Assembly (NCBI RefSeq): GCF_000282315.2
Contig: NZ_AKJN02000006.1
Coordinates: 2,046,001 to 2,110,000 of the forward strand
Length of the DNA stretch: 64,000 nucleotides
Reading direction: 5' to 3'
DNA from: Pseudomonas sp. GM41(2012)
GTDB taxonomy: Bacteria > Pseudomonadota > Gammaproteobacteria > Pseudomonadales > Pseudomonadaceae
Below the pieces are notes generated by a model. That model ran no database searches and was not told where the DNA came from. It saw only the letters and a program-made list of their open reading frames with translations. Below, piece by piece: positions 35,965 through 44,714 of this stretch; position 1 is the first letter of the stretch, and each line of letters opens with the position of its first letter. Made by a program: the position numbers and the translations under genes.

Positions 35965-38667
35965 TTACTGCCAGCCAAACCGGCGAACATAAAATCCTTT
36001 TACCGCCTGCGTCAGGCCCATGTACGCCAGCAGAATCACCGGCAGGAACACGAAGTACAGCGACGGCAGTGCCTGCAGTTTGAAGTAGTGCGCCAGCGGT
36101 CCCATCGGCAGGAAGATGCCGACGGCCATGATGATTCCAGTCATCACCATCAGTGGCATCGCTGCGCGGCTTTGCAGGAACGGGATTTTCGGCGTGCGGA
36201 TCATATGCACGATCAGCGTCTGGGTCAGCAGCCCGACCACGAACCAGCCGGACTGGAACAGGGTTTGATGATCCGGGGTATTGGCGTCGAAGACGTACCA
36301 CATCAAGGCAAACGTGGTGATGTCGAAGATCGAGCTGATCGGCCCGAAAAACAGCATGAAACGCCCGACGTCCGCCGGCTGCCAGCGTTGTGGTGTTTTC
36401 AGCATGTCCTCGTCGACGTTATCGAACGGGATGGCGATCTGTGAAATGTCATAGAGCAGGTTCTGCACCAGCAGGTGCATCGGCAGCATCGGCAGGAACG
36501 GGATGAACGCACTGGCCACCAGCACCGAGAACACGTTGCCGAAGTTCGAGCTGGCAGTCATTTTGATGTACTTGAGCATGTTGGCGAAGGTCCTACGCCC
36601 TTCCAGTACGCCCTCCTCCAGCACCATCAGGCTTTTCTCCAGCAGGATGATGTCCGCCGCTTCCTTGGCGATGTCGACGGCGCTGTCCACCGAAATGCCG
36701 ATGTCTGCGGTGCGCAGCGCTGGCGCGTCGTTGATGCCGTCGCCCATGAAACCGACCACATGACCGTTGCCCTTGAGCAAACGCACGATGCGTTCCTTGT
36801 GCGACGGGGTGAGTTTGGCGAAGACGTTGGTGCTCTCCACCGCTACCGCCAGTTCGGCGTCGCTCATGCGCTCGATGTCGTTGCCCATCAGCAGGCCTTG
36901 TTGCTCCAGACCGACTTCGCGGCAGATCTTGGCGGTCACCAGTTCGTTGTCGCCGGTCAGCACTTTCACGGCCACACCGTGAGCGGCAAGCGCCTTGAGG
37001 GCCGGTGCGGTGCTTTCCTTGGGCGGATCGAGAAACGCCACGTAACCGATCAGCGTCAGTTCCTGCTCATCCGCCAGGCTGTAGGTGTCGCGCCCCTCAA
37101 TCATTGGCCGTGCGGCGACGGCGACGACACGAAGTCCTTCGGCGTTGAACGATGCGGTGACCTGGCGAATCCGCGCCAACAGTTCATCGCTCAGTGCTTC
37201 ATCGACCTCGCCGTGACGCACCCGCGTGCAGACCGCCAGCACTTCTTCCACCGCGCCTTTGCAGATCAGCAGGTGCGAATGATCGCGCTCGGCGACAACC
37301 ACCGACATGCGTCGGCGAGTGAAGTCGAACGGGATCTCGTCGACCTTGCGAAACGCGGTGCCGACTTTCAGTTCACGGTGGATTTCCACGTGTTCGAGCA
37401 CCGCCACGTCCAGCAGGTTTTTCAGGCCGGTCTGGTAGTAGCTGTTGAGGTAGGCCATTTCCAATACGTCATCGGAGTCGTTGCCCCAGACATCGACGTT
37501 ACGCGCCAGGAAGATCTTGTCCTGAGTCAGGGTGCCGGTCTTGTCGGTGCACAGCACGTCCATCGCGCCGAAGTTCTGGATCGCGTCGAGGCGTTTGACG
37601 ATGACTTTTTTACGCGACAGGAACACCGCGCCCTTGGCCAGGGTCGAGGTGACGATCATCGGTAGCATTTCCGGGGTCAGGCCCACGGCAATCGACAGCG
37701 CGAACAGCAGCGCCTGGGTCCAGTCGCCTTTGGTGAAGCCGTTGATGAACAGCACCAGCGGCGCCATGACGAACATGAACCGGATGAGCAGCCAGCTGAC
37801 TTTGTTGACGCCCGTCTGGAATGAAGTGGGTGCGCGATCGGTAGCGCCGACCCGCTGGGCCAAGGCACCGAAATAGGTGTTGTTGCCGGTGGTGAGTATC
37901 ACCGCCATGGCCGTGCCGGACACCACGTTGGTGCCCATGAACAGAATGTTGTCGAGGTCCAACGGGTTGTGGGTGTCACTGTCTTGCTGACGGGGGAATT
38001 TTTCCACCGGCATCGATTCACCGGTCATCGCGGCCTGGCTGACGAACAAATCCTTGGCGCCGAGCACCCGGCAATCGGCGGGAATCATGTCGCCGGCCGA
38101 GAGCACGATCAGGTCGCCTGGCACCAGTTGCTTGATCGGCAGCTCGGTGCGCGACGCATCCCGACGCAACACGGTGGCGGTGTTGCTGACCATCGCCTTG
38201 AGCGCGTCGGCGGCCTGGTTGGATTTGGTTTCCTGCCAGAAGCGCAGCAAGGTCGAGAGCACCACCATGGAGAAAATCACGATGGCGGCTTTCATGTCTT
38301 CGGTCAGCCAGGAGATGACCGCGAGCAAGGTCAGCAGCAGGTTGAACGGGTTTTTGTAGCAGTGCCACAAGTGCGTCCACCAGGGCAGAGGCTGTTCGTG
38401 CTCGACTTCGTTGAGGCCGTATTGCACGCGCAGCGCATCGGCTTCGAGTTCGCTCAAGCCATCGGTGTGGCTGCCGAGGTTGTTCAGCAGTTGGCCGGTG
38501 TCGCTGTTGGCGGCGCTCACCAGGGTTTGCGCCAGGGTGGGCGGTACCTCGCGGCTGACCGTGGTGTCGGTGAAGTTTTCCAGCAGCGCCAGGCGACGGA
38601 AGTGTCGGGCGATGTGGCGCGTGCGCAGGAATCCGGCGAAGAATTCTTTGAGCAGGGTCAGGTTCAT
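35965..38667 (-). CDS. mgtA: Magnesium-importing P-type ATPase MgtA
   Basis: 900 residues, class IIIB P-type ATPase. The actuator TGES (AAMTGESMPV), phosphorylation site DKTGT (VLCTDKTGTLTQ), nucleotide-binding KGAVEEVL, and hinge GDGINDAPAL are all present, with about ten membrane segments and the M4 motif SIAVGLTPEMLPMIV. It imports Mg2+ using ATP at the inner membrane. GGGGAA lies before ATG 38667; the longer open frame is the leader region. Expression is probably regulated by low Mg2+; the 5' region contains a hairpin and a short ORF. Confidence 0.94.
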   Translation of the reverse strand: MNLTLLKEFFAGFLRTRHIARHFRRLALLENFTDTTVSREVPPTLAQTLVSAANSDTGQLLNNLGSHTDGLSELEADALRVQYGLNEVEHEQPLPWWTHLWHCYKNPFNLLLTLLAVISWLTEDMKAAIVIFSMVVLSTLLRFWQETKSNQAADALKAMVSNTATVLRRDASRTELPIKQLVPGDLIVLSAGDMIPADCRVLGAKDLFVSQAAMTGESMPVEKFPRQQDSDTHNPLDLDNILFMGTNVVSGTAMAVILTTGNNTYFGALAQRVGATDRAPTSFQTGVNKVSWLLIRFMFVMAPLVLFINGFTKGDWTQALLFALSIAVGLTPEMLPMIVTSTLAKGAVFLSRKKVIVKRLDAIQNFGAMDVLCTDKTGTLTQDKIFLARNVDVWGNDSDDVLEMAYLNSYYQTGLKNLLDVAVLEHVEIHRELKVGTAFRKVDEIPFDFTRRRMSVVVAERDHSHLLICKGAVEEVLAVCTRVRHGEVDEALSDELLARIRQVTASFNAEGLRVVAVAARPMIEGRDTYSLADEQELTLIGYVAFLDPPKESTAPALKALAAHGVAVKVLTGDNELVTAKICREVGLEQQGLLMGNDIERMSDAELAVAVESTNVFAKLTPSHKERIVRLLKGNGHVVGFMGDGINDAPALRTADIGISVDSAVDIAKEAADIILLEKSLMVLEEGVLEGRRTFANMLKYIKMTASSNFGNVFSVLVASAFIPFLPMLPMHLLVQNLLYDISQIAIPFDNVDEDMLKTPQRWQPADVGRFMLFFGPISSIFDITTFALMWYVFDANTPDHQTLFQSGWFVVGLLTQTLIVHMIRTPKIPFLQSRAAMPLMVMTGIIMAVGIFLPMGPLAHYFKLQALPSLYFVFLPVILLAYMGLTQAVKGFYVRRFGWQ

Positions 38668-39054
38668 GGCAGTTCCCCCAGGGTCAGCCGGGAAACCGTC
38701 GAGCAGGCGTGTCGATACGCCGCGATGACGACACAAAGTCGAACATCACGCACGGTTCAGCGTCGATGAGAGGGACGTCGGGACACGGACCAGGACTGGC
38801 CGCGATCGGGATGCCGCTGCTCGCTTTTCGGCGAGACTACGGCACAAAAAAGTGGCGCGTTATCTTGCCGGGAAGGTGCCGGTTATCGAAACCGGCCGAC
38901 TACTGTCACTCGAACAAGTACCCACTGTGGGTCTCCGCTATTGATTGAAAACGCGCGAAGCTTACGCCCCGATTTCTGGAGAGTAAACGAAGCAAAGGCA
39001 TGTGGAGGGGGAATCGCGGGGTTCTTCAGGAAGGGTTCAGGATTCTGGATTTGT
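38668..39054. other. mgtA 5' region without a clear gene
   Basis: Beyond the possible leader peptide it holds a 7-bp hairpin (GCCGGTT-ATCGA-AACCGGC, 38878-38896). No conserved protein is seen in any frame. Confidence 0.5.
38684..38746 (-). CDS. Possible 20-codon leader peptide of mgtA
   Basis: ATG at 38746 to TGA at 38684 encodes MFDFVSSSRRIDTPARRFPG and ends 16 bases before the mgtA ATG, overlapping the approach to its ribosome site. The position is like that of mgtL in enterobacteria, but there is no clear ribosome site and only two prolines. Speculative. Confidence 0.2.
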   Translation of the reverse strand: MFDFVSSSRRIDTPARRFPG

Positions 39055-39183
39055 GGCGCCTGTGAGGCCGCTATCGCGAGCAGGCTCGCTCCCACATTTG
39101 ATCTCTGTCTTACACAATATCTGTGTTCACTGGAGATCCACTGTGGGAGCGAGCCTGCTCGCGATAGCGGCCTCACAGGCGCC
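39055..39183. repeat. REP doublet with perfect 42-bp arms
   Basis: 39055-39096 and 39142-39183 are exact inverses; the symmetry continues 17 bases beyond the usual REP core (GGCGCCTGTGAGGCCGCTAT). It sits at the 3' end of pvdA. Confidence 0.93.
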
Positions 39184-39190
39184 GAAAATT

Positions 39191-40528
39191 TTAGCTGGCA
39201 GTCGCCAACAGTAAATCCATCACCGAACCACCCTGCCCACGCGCCTTCCCATGTTCATACAACGAACCGGCAATCTCATCCGCGCGAATCGGCAGGATCG
39301 ACAGCAAGGTGTCGCTCAAACCATGGCTCGCCTGGCAGAAGCCCTGCATATAAATACCGGCCTTGCAGCGCTCGTCAGTGATCAGTTTGTAATTACGATC
39401 AACCTCGAAATCCCCCAGGTACTGCTCCAGCGGCGCCAGCAGTTTGCGGTGCATCTGGCGCTCGTAACCGGTGGCCAGCACCACGGCGTCGTAATGACGG
39501 ACGGTGACTTCACCCGTGGCGTTGTTGCGCACCGCCAACTCGATACCGCGCTCGGTGGCAGTGGCCTTTTCAATGGTGGTCAGGGTGCGGAACGCATGGC
39601 GCGCGATGCCCGAGACTTTCTGGCGATAGAAGATGCCGTAGATGCGTTCGATCAGGTCGATGTCCACCACCGAATAGTTGGTGTTGTGGTACTCGTTGAC
39701 CAGACGCTCGCGCTCGCTGCTCGCCTGCTGGAACACCAGATCAGTGAATTCCGGCGAGAACACTTCGTTGACGAACGGGCTATCGTCCGCCGGCTTCAGG
39801 GCCGAGCCACGCAGGATCATGTCCACCTGCACCGACGGGAAGCTGTCGTTCAAATCGATGAACGCTTCCGCCGCGCTCTGCCCGCCGCCGATGATCGCGA
39901 TGCTCATCGGCTGGTTGTTCACGCACGGCTGCCTGGCCATCTGCGCCAGGTATTGGGAGTGGTGGAACACCCGGCTGTCACCCTTGAGCGCCTTGAACGC
40001 TTCGGGAATGCGCGGTGTTCCGCCGGCACTGACCACCACCGAACGGGCGGTGCGAACGTGCTGCTGGCCTTGGGTATCGCGCGAGATCACCCGCAGCGCT
40101 TCGACCTGTTGGTTGTGCAATACCGGCTCGATGGTCAGCACTTCTTCGCCGTAACGGCTCTGCGCTTCAAATTGCCCGGCGACCCAGCGCAGGTAATCGT
40201 TGTACTCCATGCGGCACGGATAAAAGGTGCCCAGGTTGATGAAGTCCACCAGACGACCGTGGTGCTTGAGGTAGTTGACGAAGGAGTACGGGCTGGTCGG
40301 GTTGCGCAGGGTCACCAGGTCCTTGAGGAAGGAGATCTGCAACTCGCTCTGGGTCACCAGGGTGTTGCCGTGCCAGCGGTAGTCGGCCTGCTTGTCGAGA
40401 AACAGCACATCCAGCTCGCCCTGACTCGGCCCGCGCTCTTGCAGAGCGATGGCCAGCGCCAGGTTCGAAGGGCCGAAACCGACGCCGATCAGGTCGTGAA
40501 CGATGGGCGATGCAATTGCCTGTGTCAT
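39191..40528 (-). CDS. pvdA: L-ornithine N5-monooxygenase PvdA
   Basis: 445 residues, close to P. aeruginosa PvdA (443). FAD-binding GVGFGPSNLALAIAL near the N-terminus, substrate loop HGNTLVTQSELQISFLKDLV, NADPH-binding IAIIGGGQSAAEAFIDL, and the C-terminal LATGYERQ motif. It hydroxylates ornithine using NADPH and O2, giving the N5-hydroxyornithine that ends as hydroxamate iron ligands of pyoverdine. GAGGA is 9 bases before ATG 40528; 36 upstream codons are open but overlap the promoter region. A perfect PvdS-type promoter lies 99-122 bases upstream. Confidence 0.96.
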   Translation of the reverse strand: MTQAIASPIVHDLIGVGFGPSNLALAIALQERGPSQGELDVLFLDKQADYRWHGNTLVTQSELQISFLKDLVTLRNPTSPYSFVNYLKHHGRLVDFINLGTFYPCRMEYNDYLRWVAGQFEAQSRYGEEVLTIEPVLHNQQVEALRVISRDTQGQQHVRTARSVVVSAGGTPRIPEAFKALKGDSRVFHHSQYLAQMARQPCVNNQPMSIAIIGGGQSAAEAFIDLNDSFPSVQVDMILRGSALKPADDSPFVNEVFSPEFTDLVFQQASSERERLVNEYHNTNYSVVDIDLIERIYGIFYRQKVSGIARHAFRTLTTIEKATATERGIELAVRNNATGEVTVRHYDAVVLATGYERQMHRKLLAPLEQYLGDFEVDRNYKLITDERCKAGIYMQGFCQASHGLSDTLLSILPIRADEIAGSLYEHGKARGQGGSVMDLLLATAS

Positions 40529-40626
40529 TTCCAGTGTCCTCTGGATGAACCCCCCGAAGCAGTGGGGAGTAAGCCTAAGTGACCTGACCGGCCTTGAGCA
40601 GGACAGCAGATCGTCTGTTGAAGGGA

Positions 40627-40650
40627 ACGAGGACAATGAAAAAAAATTTA
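40627..40650 (-). promoter_or_regulatory. PvdS promoter (iron-starvation box) of pvdA
   Basis: Minus strand: TAAAT (40646-40650), exactly 16 bases, then CGT (40627-40629). This is the PvdS -35/-10 pattern. Confidence 0.9.
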
Positions 40651-40675
40651 ATCCAGCTTGATTGATCGGGTCGGA

Positions 40676-41158
40676 TCAGTGGGCATCCCATTGCAGCATC
40701 CGCACCCGGCAATGCTTCATCGCATTGACGATGTGTTTCTCTACCAGGGCCCGGGAAATGCCCAGGTGTTCGGCGATCTCCGGGTGCGACAGACCTTCGA
40801 TCTTGCGCAGCAAGAAACTCTCGCGGCACAACCGTGGCAATTCCGCCAAGGCACTCTGGAGCATCTCCAGGCGTTGACCGTGATCGAGGCTGTGATGAGG
40901 GGATGGGGTGAAGTAGCGCTCTTCGTTGTCGAGCACTTCCAGGGATTCGACCTGACGCAGGGCATTGCGCCGATGGTCGTCGATCACCAGGTTGAGTGCA
41001 GTGCGATACAGAAACGCCCGAGGTTGCTCGATCGGCGTGTCGCTGGACCGCTCAAGTACCCGCAGATAAGCGTCATGCACCACATCTTCGGCCACCTGAC
41101 GGTTGCCCAGCCTGGCGTTCAAAAAACACACCAGCTCGCGATAGTAGTTTTCCAACAT
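40676..41158 (-). CDS. fpvI: ECF sigma factor FpvI
   Basis: 160 residues. Region 2: NRQVAEDVVHDAYLRVLE; region 4: LSHPEIAEHLGISRALVEKH. Length and sequence fit FpvI (159 residues in P. aeruginosa), not PvdS (~187, with ITGCRSRAEDVVQDAF). It directs transcription of the ferripyoverdine receptor gene fpvA, found in this window, and is normally held by FpvR, which is not present here. A Fur-like site lies ~100 bases upstream. Located between pvdA and pvdRT-opmQ as in other fluorescent pseudomonads. Confidence 0.88.
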   Translation of the reverse strand: MLENYYRELVCFLNARLGNRQVAEDVVHDAYLRVLERSSDTPIEQPRAFLYRTALNLVIDDHRRNALRQVESLEVLDNEERYFTPSPHHSLDHGQRLEMLQSALAELPRLCRESFLLRKIEGLSHPEIAEHLGISRALVEKHIVNAMKHCRVRMLQWDAH

Positions 41159-41253
41159 GACTCCCGGCCGCAGGGGTGCGGTTTCTATCCTTGAGCCAGA
41201 CCGGCGACCGCCGAAATAGGCAGTGGCACGATAGTGGCAGTTTGAGGTGCGTA

Positions 41254-41272
41254 ATTTATAGTAATTCTCATA
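41254..41272 (-). promoter_or_regulatory. Candidate Fur box of fpvI
   Basis: Plus-strand ATTTATAGTAATTCTCATA (read on minus as TATGAGAATTACTATAAAT) shares about half of the Fur 19-mer, including the ATGAGAATTA core typical of Pseudomonas Fur sites. Confidence 0.5.
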
Positions 41273-41319
41273 TAGATTTAAAGTATTGCTTCACCTTGCC
41301 CGGCAAATAGTCATGAACC

Positions 41320-41409
41320 TGTGGGAGCGGGCTTGCTCGCGAAGGCGGTGTGTCAGTCACATTCATTGTTGAATGTGAGGCCCCCTTCGCGAGCAAGCCC
41401 GCTCCCACA
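41320..41409. repeat. REP doublet (REPIN)
   Basis: Inverted TGTGGGAGCGGGCTTGCTCG arms with an inner palindrome (CACATTCATTGTTGAATGTG). Together with the fpvI Fur-like site and the pvdR promoter it accounts for the 402-base gap 41159-41560. Confidence 0.92.
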
Positions 41410-41428
41410 GTTTGATTGTGTCCTCGCC

Positions 41429-41452
41429 TAAATTCCTCGGTACTTTCCTCGT
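41429..41452 (+). promoter_or_regulatory. PvdS promoter (iron-starvation box) of pvdRT-opmQ
   Basis: TAAAT (41429-41433), 16 bases, CGT (41450-41452), 108 bases before the pvdR start. Confidence 0.9.
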
Positions 41453-41560
41453 TTACAGGACAGCTCCCCGTCTCTGTCGGCCCTCCGACAGCGCTCTGCT
41501 GTTGCCCGATTTTGTGCGCAGGCTGAGCGACGGGCCGATATTCATTGGCCGGAACCCTGC

Positions 41561-42733
41561 ATGAAACGTCCCCGACAGACCCGACGCGCCCTGCTTGTAG
41601 CACTTTGTCTGATCCCCGTTATCGCCGTCGCCGCCTGGCAGATCATCCCGCCCGGCCGCGACCAGTTCGCCACCGTGCAGGTCACCCGCGCCAACATCGA
41701 AAGCAGCGTCACCGCGCTGGGCACTCTGCAACCTCGACGCTATGTCGACGTCGGTGCCCAGGCGTCCGGGCAGATCCACAAGATCCACGTGGAAGTCGGC
41801 GATGTGGTGAAGGAAGGCCAGTTGCTGGTGGAAATCGATCCGTCCACGCAACAGGCCAAACTCGACGCCGGGCGTTTCTCCATCGAAAACCTCAAGGCAC
41901 AGCTGCAGGAACAACGGGCGCAACACGACCTCGCCCGGCAGAAATTCCAGCGTCAGCAAAACCTCAAGGCCGGTGGCGCCACCCGCGAAGAAGACGTGCA
42001 GACCGCCGAGGCCGAACTGCGCGCCACCCAGGCCCGCATCGACATGTTCCAGGCGCAGATCCGCCAGGCCCAGGCCAGCCTGCGCAGTGATCAGGCGGAA
42101 TTCGGTTACACGCGCATCTATGCGCCGATGAGCGGAACCGTCGTCGCACTCGACGCCCGGGTCGGCCAGACCCTCAACGCCCAGCAACAAACGCCACTGA
42201 TTCTGCGCATCGCCAAGTTGTCGCCGATGACCGTCTGGGCCGAGGTGTCGGAAGCCGACATCGGTCACGTCAAACCCGGGATGACGGCCTGGTTCACCAC
42301 CCTCAGCGGCGGCAACCGTCGCTGGAACAGCACCGTGCGACAAATTTTGCCGGTGCCGCCCAAGCCGCTGGACCAGACCAGCCAGGGCGGCGGCAGCCCC
42401 GCCAGTTCGAGCAAAAGCGGCAGCGCTCGCGTGGTGCTGTACACCGTATTGCTCGATGTCGACAACGCAGACAACGCGCTGATGGCGGAAATGACCACGC
42501 AAGTCTTCTTCGTCGCCGAGCAGGCGAAAAACGTCCTCACCGCGCCCATCTCTGCATTGCAAGCCGGCACTGGAACGGACAATCAGACCGCCCAGGTCGT
42601 CGCCAAAAACGGTCGCATCGAGCAGCGCGACGTGCGCACCGGCATCAGCGATCGCCTGCGGGTGCAGGTCCTCGATGGCTTGCAGGAAGGCGATCACCTG
42701 TTGATAGGTCCGGCCGACGGGAGTGGCGGCTGA
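41561..42733 (+). CDS. pvdR: PvdR, membrane fusion protein of the pyoverdine efflux pump
   Basis: 390 residues, MacA family. One N-terminal membrane helix (ALLVALCLIPVIAVAAWQII), lipoyl halves (VGAQASGQIHKIHVEVGDVV and FGYTRIYAPMSGTVVALDAR), a coiled coil (~105-175) and a beta-barrel/proximal region. With PvdT and OpmQ it forms the tripartite pump that secretes new pyoverdine and recycles it from the periplasm. GGAA lies 6 bases before the ATG. PvdT begins at the base after its stop codon. Confidence 0.94.
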   Translation: MKRPRQTRRALLVALCLIPVIAVAAWQIIPPGRDQFATVQVTRANIESSVTALGTLQPRRYVDVGAQASGQIHKIHVEVGDVVKEGQLLVEIDPSTQQAKLDAGRFSIENLKAQLQEQRAQHDLARQKFQRQQNLKAGGATREEDVQTAEAELRATQARIDMFQAQIRQAQASLRSDQAEFGYTRIYAPMSGTVVALDARVGQTLNAQQQTPLILRIAKLSPMTVWAEVSEADIGHVKPGMTAWFTTLSGGNRRWNSTVRQILPVPPKPLDQTSQGGGSPASSSKSGSARVVLYTVLLDVDNADNALMAEMTTQVFFVAEQAKNVLTAPISALQAGTGTDNQTAQVVAKNGRIEQRDVRTGISDRLRVQVLDGLQEGDHLLIGPADGSGG

Positions 42734-44707
42734 ATGCTGACGCCCCTGATCGACCTGCACGACATCCGCAAAGCTTACGGCGGCGGCGATTCACCGGAAG
42801 TTCACGTACTGCGCGGCATCGACCTGTCGATCCATGCTGGGGAATTCGTGGCGATCGTCGGTGCCTCCGGCTCCGGCAAGTCGACGCTGATGAACATCCT
42901 CGGCTGCCTCGACCGCCCCACGTCGGGCGAATACCGCTTCGCCGGGGAAAACGTCGCCGCCCTCGACAGCGACGAACTGGCCTGGCTGCGCCGCGAAGCC
43001 TTTGGTTTTGTGTTCCAGGGTTACCACCTGATCCCGTCCGGCTCGGCCCAGGAAAACGTCGAGATGCCGGCCATCTATGCCGGCACTCCGGCCGCCGAAC
43101 GCCACGCCCGCGCCGCCGCCCTGCTCGACCGCCTCGGCCTGGCCTCGCGCACCGGCAACCGTCCGCACCAGCTTTCCGGCGGCCAGCAACAACGGGTGTC
43201 CATCGCCCGCGCCTTGATGAACGGCGGCCACATCATCCTCGCCGACGAACCCACCGGCGCCCTCGACAGCCACAGCGGCGCCGAGGTCATGACCCTGCTC
43301 GACGAACTGGCGGGCCAGGGCCATGTGGTGATCCTCATCACCCACGACCGCGAAGTGGCGGCCCGGGCCAAACGCATCATCGAAATTCGCGACGGGTTGA
43401 TCATCAGCGACAGCGCCCGGGACAACCCCGAAGCGCAGACCTCAGCCAACCCTGGCGCGCTGCAAGCGGTGGATCTGCGCAAGCGCCTGACCGAAGGCGC
43501 CGAAGCCACTGGCGCGTGGAAAGGCGAACTGGTCGATGCGGTGCAAGCCGCGTGGCGGGTGATGTGGATCAACCGCTTTCGCACCGCGCTGACGTTGCTC
43601 GGGATCATCATTGGCGTGGCGTCGGTGGTGGTGATGCTGGCCGTCGGTGAAGGCAGCAAGCGTCAGGTGATGGCGCAAATGGGTGCCTTCGGTTCCAACA
43701 TCATTTACCTCAGCGGCTCGTCACCCAACCCGCGAACACCGCTGGGCATCGTTACCCTGGATGACGTCGCGGCGGTGGGAAGCCTGCCGCAAGTGACACG
43801 GATCATGCCGGTCAACGGCCAGGAAGCCGGGGTGCGTTTTGGCAACCTCGACCACTTGAGCTACGTCGGCGGCAACGACACTAATTTCCCGGCGATTTTC
43901 AACTGGCCGGTGGTGGAAGGCAGCTACTTCACCCAGGACGATGAACGCAATGCGGCGGCGGTCGCGGTGATTGGCCACAAGGTGCGGACCAAGTTGCTCA
44001 AGGACGTCGCTAACCCGATCGGCCAGTACATCCTGATCGAGAACGTGCCTTTCCAGGTGGTGGGCGTGCTCGCGGAAAAAGGTGCCAGCTCCGGCGACTC
44101 CGACAGCGACGACCGCATCGCCATCCCCTACTCCGCTGCGAGTGTGCGGCTGTTCGGCACTCACAACCCCGAATACGTGGCCATCGCCGCCGCCGATGCG
44201 CGCAAGGTCAAGGAGACCGAAAAAGCCATCGAGCAGTTGATGCTGCGCCTGCACAACGGCAAGAAAGATTTCGAACTGACCAACAACGCGGCAATGATTC
44301 AGGCCGAGGCACGCACGCAAAATACCCTGTCGCTGATGCTCGGTTCGATTGCCGCGATTTCGTTGCTGGTGGGCGGGATCGGTGTGATGAACATCATGCT
44401 GATGACCGTGCGCGAACGCACCCGCGAGATCGGCATCCGCATGGCCACCGGCGCCCGTCAACGGGACATCCTGCGCCAGTTCCTCACCGAAGCGGTGATG
44501 CTCTCGGTGGTCGGCGGGCTCGCCGGGATCGCCCTGGCACTGATCGTCGGCGGCGTGCTGATCCTCAGCGAAGTCGCGGTCGCGTTCTCCTTGATAGCGG
44601 TGCTCGGCGCCTTTGGCTGCGCTCTGGTCACCGGTGTTGTCTTCGGCTTCATGCCGGCCCGCAAAGCTGCCCGACTCGACCCGGTCACGGCCCTTACCAG
44701 TGAATGA
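42734..44707 (+). CDS. pvdT: PvdT, MacB-type ABC transporter of the pyoverdine efflux pump
   Basis: 657 residues. N-terminal ATPase with Walker A ([10 protein letters not shown]), signature LSGGQQQR and Walker B ([11 protein letters not shown]), then a membrane helix (~275-295), a large periplasmic domain and three C-terminal membrane helices with [20 protein letters not shown], the MacB/FtsX pattern. It uses ATP to drive periplasmic pyoverdine into OpmQ. The start follows the pvdR stop directly (TGAATG). Confidence 0.95.
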   Translation: MLTPLIDLHDIRKAYGGGDSPEVHVLRGIDLSIHAGEFVAIVGASGSGKSTLMNILGCLDRPTSGEYRFAGENVAALDSDELAWLRREAFGFVFQGYHLIPSGSAQENVEMPAIYAGTPAAERHARAAALLDRLGLASRTGNRPHQLSGGQQQRVSIARALMNGGHIILADEPTGALDSHSGAEVMTLLDELAGQGHVVILITHDREVAARAKRIIEIRDGLIISDSARDNPEAQTSANPGALQAVDLRKRLTEGAEATGAWKGELVDAVQAAWRVMWINRFRTALTLLGIIIGVASVVVMLAVGEGSKRQVMAQMGAFGSNIIYLSGSSPNPRTPLGIVTLDDVAAVGSLPQVTRIMPVNGQEAGVRFGNLDHLSYVGGNDTNFPAIFNWPVVEGSYFTQDDERNAAAVAVIGHKVRTKLLKDVANPIGQYILIENVPFQVVGVLAEKGASSGDSDSDDRIAIPYSAASVRLFGTHNPEYVAIAAADARKVKETEKAIEQLMLRLHNGKKDFELTNNAAMIQAEARTQNTLSLMLGSIAAISLLVGGIGVMNIMLMTVRERTREIGIRMATGARQRDILRQFLTEAVMLSVVGGLAGIALALIVGGVLILSEVAVAFSLIAVLGAFGCALVTGVVFGFMPARKAARLDPVTALTSE

Positions 44708-44714
44708 TCTATCC

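Noticed and set aside
39251..40582. 443-codon frame antisense to pvdA
   Set aside because: Shadow frame rich in His, Gln and Val with no domain; pvdA is certain on the minus strand.
40676..41158. PvdS as the identity of the sigma factor next to pvdA
   Set aside because: It is 160 residues and lacks the PvdS sequence blocks (for example ITGCRSRAEDVVQDAF); FpvI fits length, sequence and location.
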